DNA from: Coemansia sp. RSA 1804
Taxonomy: Eukaryota; Kickxellomycota; Kickxellomycetes; Kickxellales; Kickxellaceae
Reading direction: 5' to 3'
Assembly: GCA_027578815.1 (NCBI GenBank)
Contig: JANBTH010000145.1
Coordinates: 14,547-30,801, forward strand
DNA: 16,255 nt
In this document: one piece after another, positions 15,248-16,255 of the stretch
Position numbering within the stretch: position 1 is the first letter of the stretch
Layout: the number at the start of each line of letters is the position of its first letter
Made by a program: the position numbers and the translations under genes
Notes under the pieces: generated by a model
What the model saw: only the letters and a program-made list of their open reading frames with translations
Databases searched by the model: none
Told to the model about the DNA's origin: nothing

Positions 15248-16255
15248 CTAGATCAGATGGCGGCTGCTGGCATCAAGAGGCGTCAGGTGCGGGTCGTTTG
15301 CGTCGTCCAGGCGCAGCGGGGCGGAGTGGTTCTGCGGATAGTCGGTCTGCGCCGGAGCAAACGGCCTTTGCTGGTGGTGGTGGAACTGGTGCGGGATCTG
15401 CCGGTGCTGGTGGAACTGGTGCGGGATCTGCTGGTGCAGGCGGTCCCGCATGCCAAGGTCGGCGTTGCTTGTCAGCGCAGGAAGCGGCTGGCAGACAAGG
15501 CTGGACTCGGACGACGCATCCACGGGGCTCTCGGGCCGCTCCGTGTGCTCGGTCGCGGCAGCAGCCGACGACTCCGTGTGCGAGTCGTAGAAGAAGGCGG
15601 CGGCTCGCTGCTTCTCAGCAGCACCAGCAGCGCCAGCGCGGCCTCCGGCGTTGAAGTAGCAGTAGGCGTCGTCGGCGTCCTTGGGAACAACCACCACGCA
15701 GTCGAGGTACGACGCGTCGGAAAACGAGCCGTTGGCGCGCCTGCGCGCACAGCTTGCGCTTCGGGCGCGAGACGGAGGAAGCGAGGCGACCTGATACTCG
15801 CGCTGCAGCCCGTCTCTGCGCAGCTTGGCGACCCACGAGTCGAGATACGCCTGGCGGCGGAAGATGCTCTGGTACATGGGGACGGCCATGATGAGCCACC
15901 ACACGACGTTGGTGGCCAGATGGTCCAGCGACGTCGTTGCGATGCGCAGCCTGGCGTCCAGCGGGTACCGCGGCCGCGCGTAGTGCATGGCGGTGGTGAA
16001 GATCAGGATCACGAAGACGGCCGAGCAGGCAGCCAGCATCTCGCGGCTCTCGTTGAACGAGCTGCGGATCGCGCGGATGCGCCAGTTGATCAGCGCAACC
16101 AGGATCCACGTGCCCCACAGCAGCGCAAACAGCGACGCCTTGTACCCGGCCGCGTAGTAGCAGATGTCGATGCCGCCGATGTAGCGGATCGTCAGTCGGG
16201 GCGACACCGCCTGCGACACGACGCCGTACGCCAGGATGCACACGCCGTAGCCGGC
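15248..16255 (-). CDS. Seven-transmembrane receptor-like protein, partial (7TM-3, 5' end outside window)
   Basis: The frame runs off the right edge, so the N-terminus and TM1-TM3 are missing. The visible part is 335 residues. It starts inside TM4 and keeps the family marks: a cysteine in the loop before TM5 (GGIDICYY), SSFNESRE before TM6, RPRYPLDARLRIA before TM7, and FRRQAYL-SW followed by RRDGLQREYQ after TM7. These match 7TM-2 closely. The tail of about 175 residues is different from 7TM-2: Ala/Arg-rich, then YDSHTESS, then a His/Gln/Pro-rich section with two copies of QIPHQFH. The tail is unlikely to be folded. Like its two relatives in the window it lies on the - strand, which points to local duplication, although ELF1 and the decarboxylase now separate it from 7TM-2. 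Receptor function is inferred. Confidence 0.8.
   Translation of the reverse strand, partial: AGYGVCILAYGVVSQAVSPRLTIRYIGGIDICYYAAGYKASLFALLWGTWILVALINWRIRAIRSSFNESREMLAACSAVFVILIFTTAMHYARPRYPLDARLRIATTSLDHLATNVVWWLIMAVPMYQSIFRRQAYLDSWVAKLRRDGLQREYQVASLPPSRARSASCARRRANGSFSDASYLDCVVVVPKDADDAYCYFNAGGRAGAAGAAEKQRAAAFFYDSHTESSAAAATEHTERPESPVDASSESSLVCQPLPALTSNADLGMRDRLHQQIPHQFHQHRQIPHQFHHHQQRPFAPAQTDYPQNHSAPLRLDDANDPHLTPLDASSRHLI
15371..15440 (-). repeat. 30-bp tandem repeat in the 7TM-3 tail
   Basis: About 2.3 copies of a 30-bp unit lie here, with bases 15379-15400 exactly repeated at 15409-15430. The unit is a multiple of three and encodes the repeated QIPHQFH of the receptor tail on the - strand. 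This minisatellite can change tail length in 10-residue steps. Confidence 0.8.

Overview
The window looks like fungal nuclear DNA. It carries a membrane-anchored fungal cysteine synthase-like protein (Cys12/Mcy1 type), COG5 of the Golgi tethering complex, and the elongation factor ELF1, all in GC-rich, nearly intron-free reading frames. Alanine-rich proteins, short gaps between genes, low-complexity linkers, an expanded receptor family and a FunK1-like kinase fragment together suggest an early-diverging fungus. Kickxellales/Coemansia-like is my best guess, but this is an inference from gene style, not a species call.

Layout. Positions 1-265 are a leader region. Three genes then run in tandem on the + strand: cys12-like (266-1528), an aminoglycoside-phosphotransferase-fold protein whose catalytic loop is degenerate (1757-3529), and COG5 (3750-6473). 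COG5 converges, with a 47-bp gap, on the first of three related seven-transmembrane (7TM) proteins on the - strand (6521-7450). A second full-length paralogue lies at 9415-10821, and a third, cut by the window edge, at 15248-16255. Between the first two is an AT-richer stretch holding a spliced and apparently frameshifted gene fragment (8094-9112). It has a convincing intron (8850-8946) and resembles the N-terminal part of fungal FunK1-type kinases. From 10822 to 12536 there is an AT-rich divergent intergenic region. A group II PLP-dependent decarboxylase (glutamate / cysteine-sulfinate decarboxylase family) occupies 12537-14351. It converges, with a 33-bp gap, on ELF1 (14385-14861, - strand).

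Function. CYS12, COG5, ELF1 and the decarboxylase are conserved housekeeping or metabolic genes without an obvious shared pathway. The distinctive part is the local 7TM family. It has an N-terminal LDPIG motif, a TM3/ECL2 cysteine pair, an FNES-like or NE motif just before TM6, and FRRQAYL after TM7. These features suggest a G-protein-coupled receptor family with faint class C resemblance. One copy has a very short tail that keeps only a DSAHST motif. The other notable items are the predicted pseudokinase and the broken kinase-like relic between the receptors. I found no tRNA, rRNA, CRISPR array or recognisable transposon.
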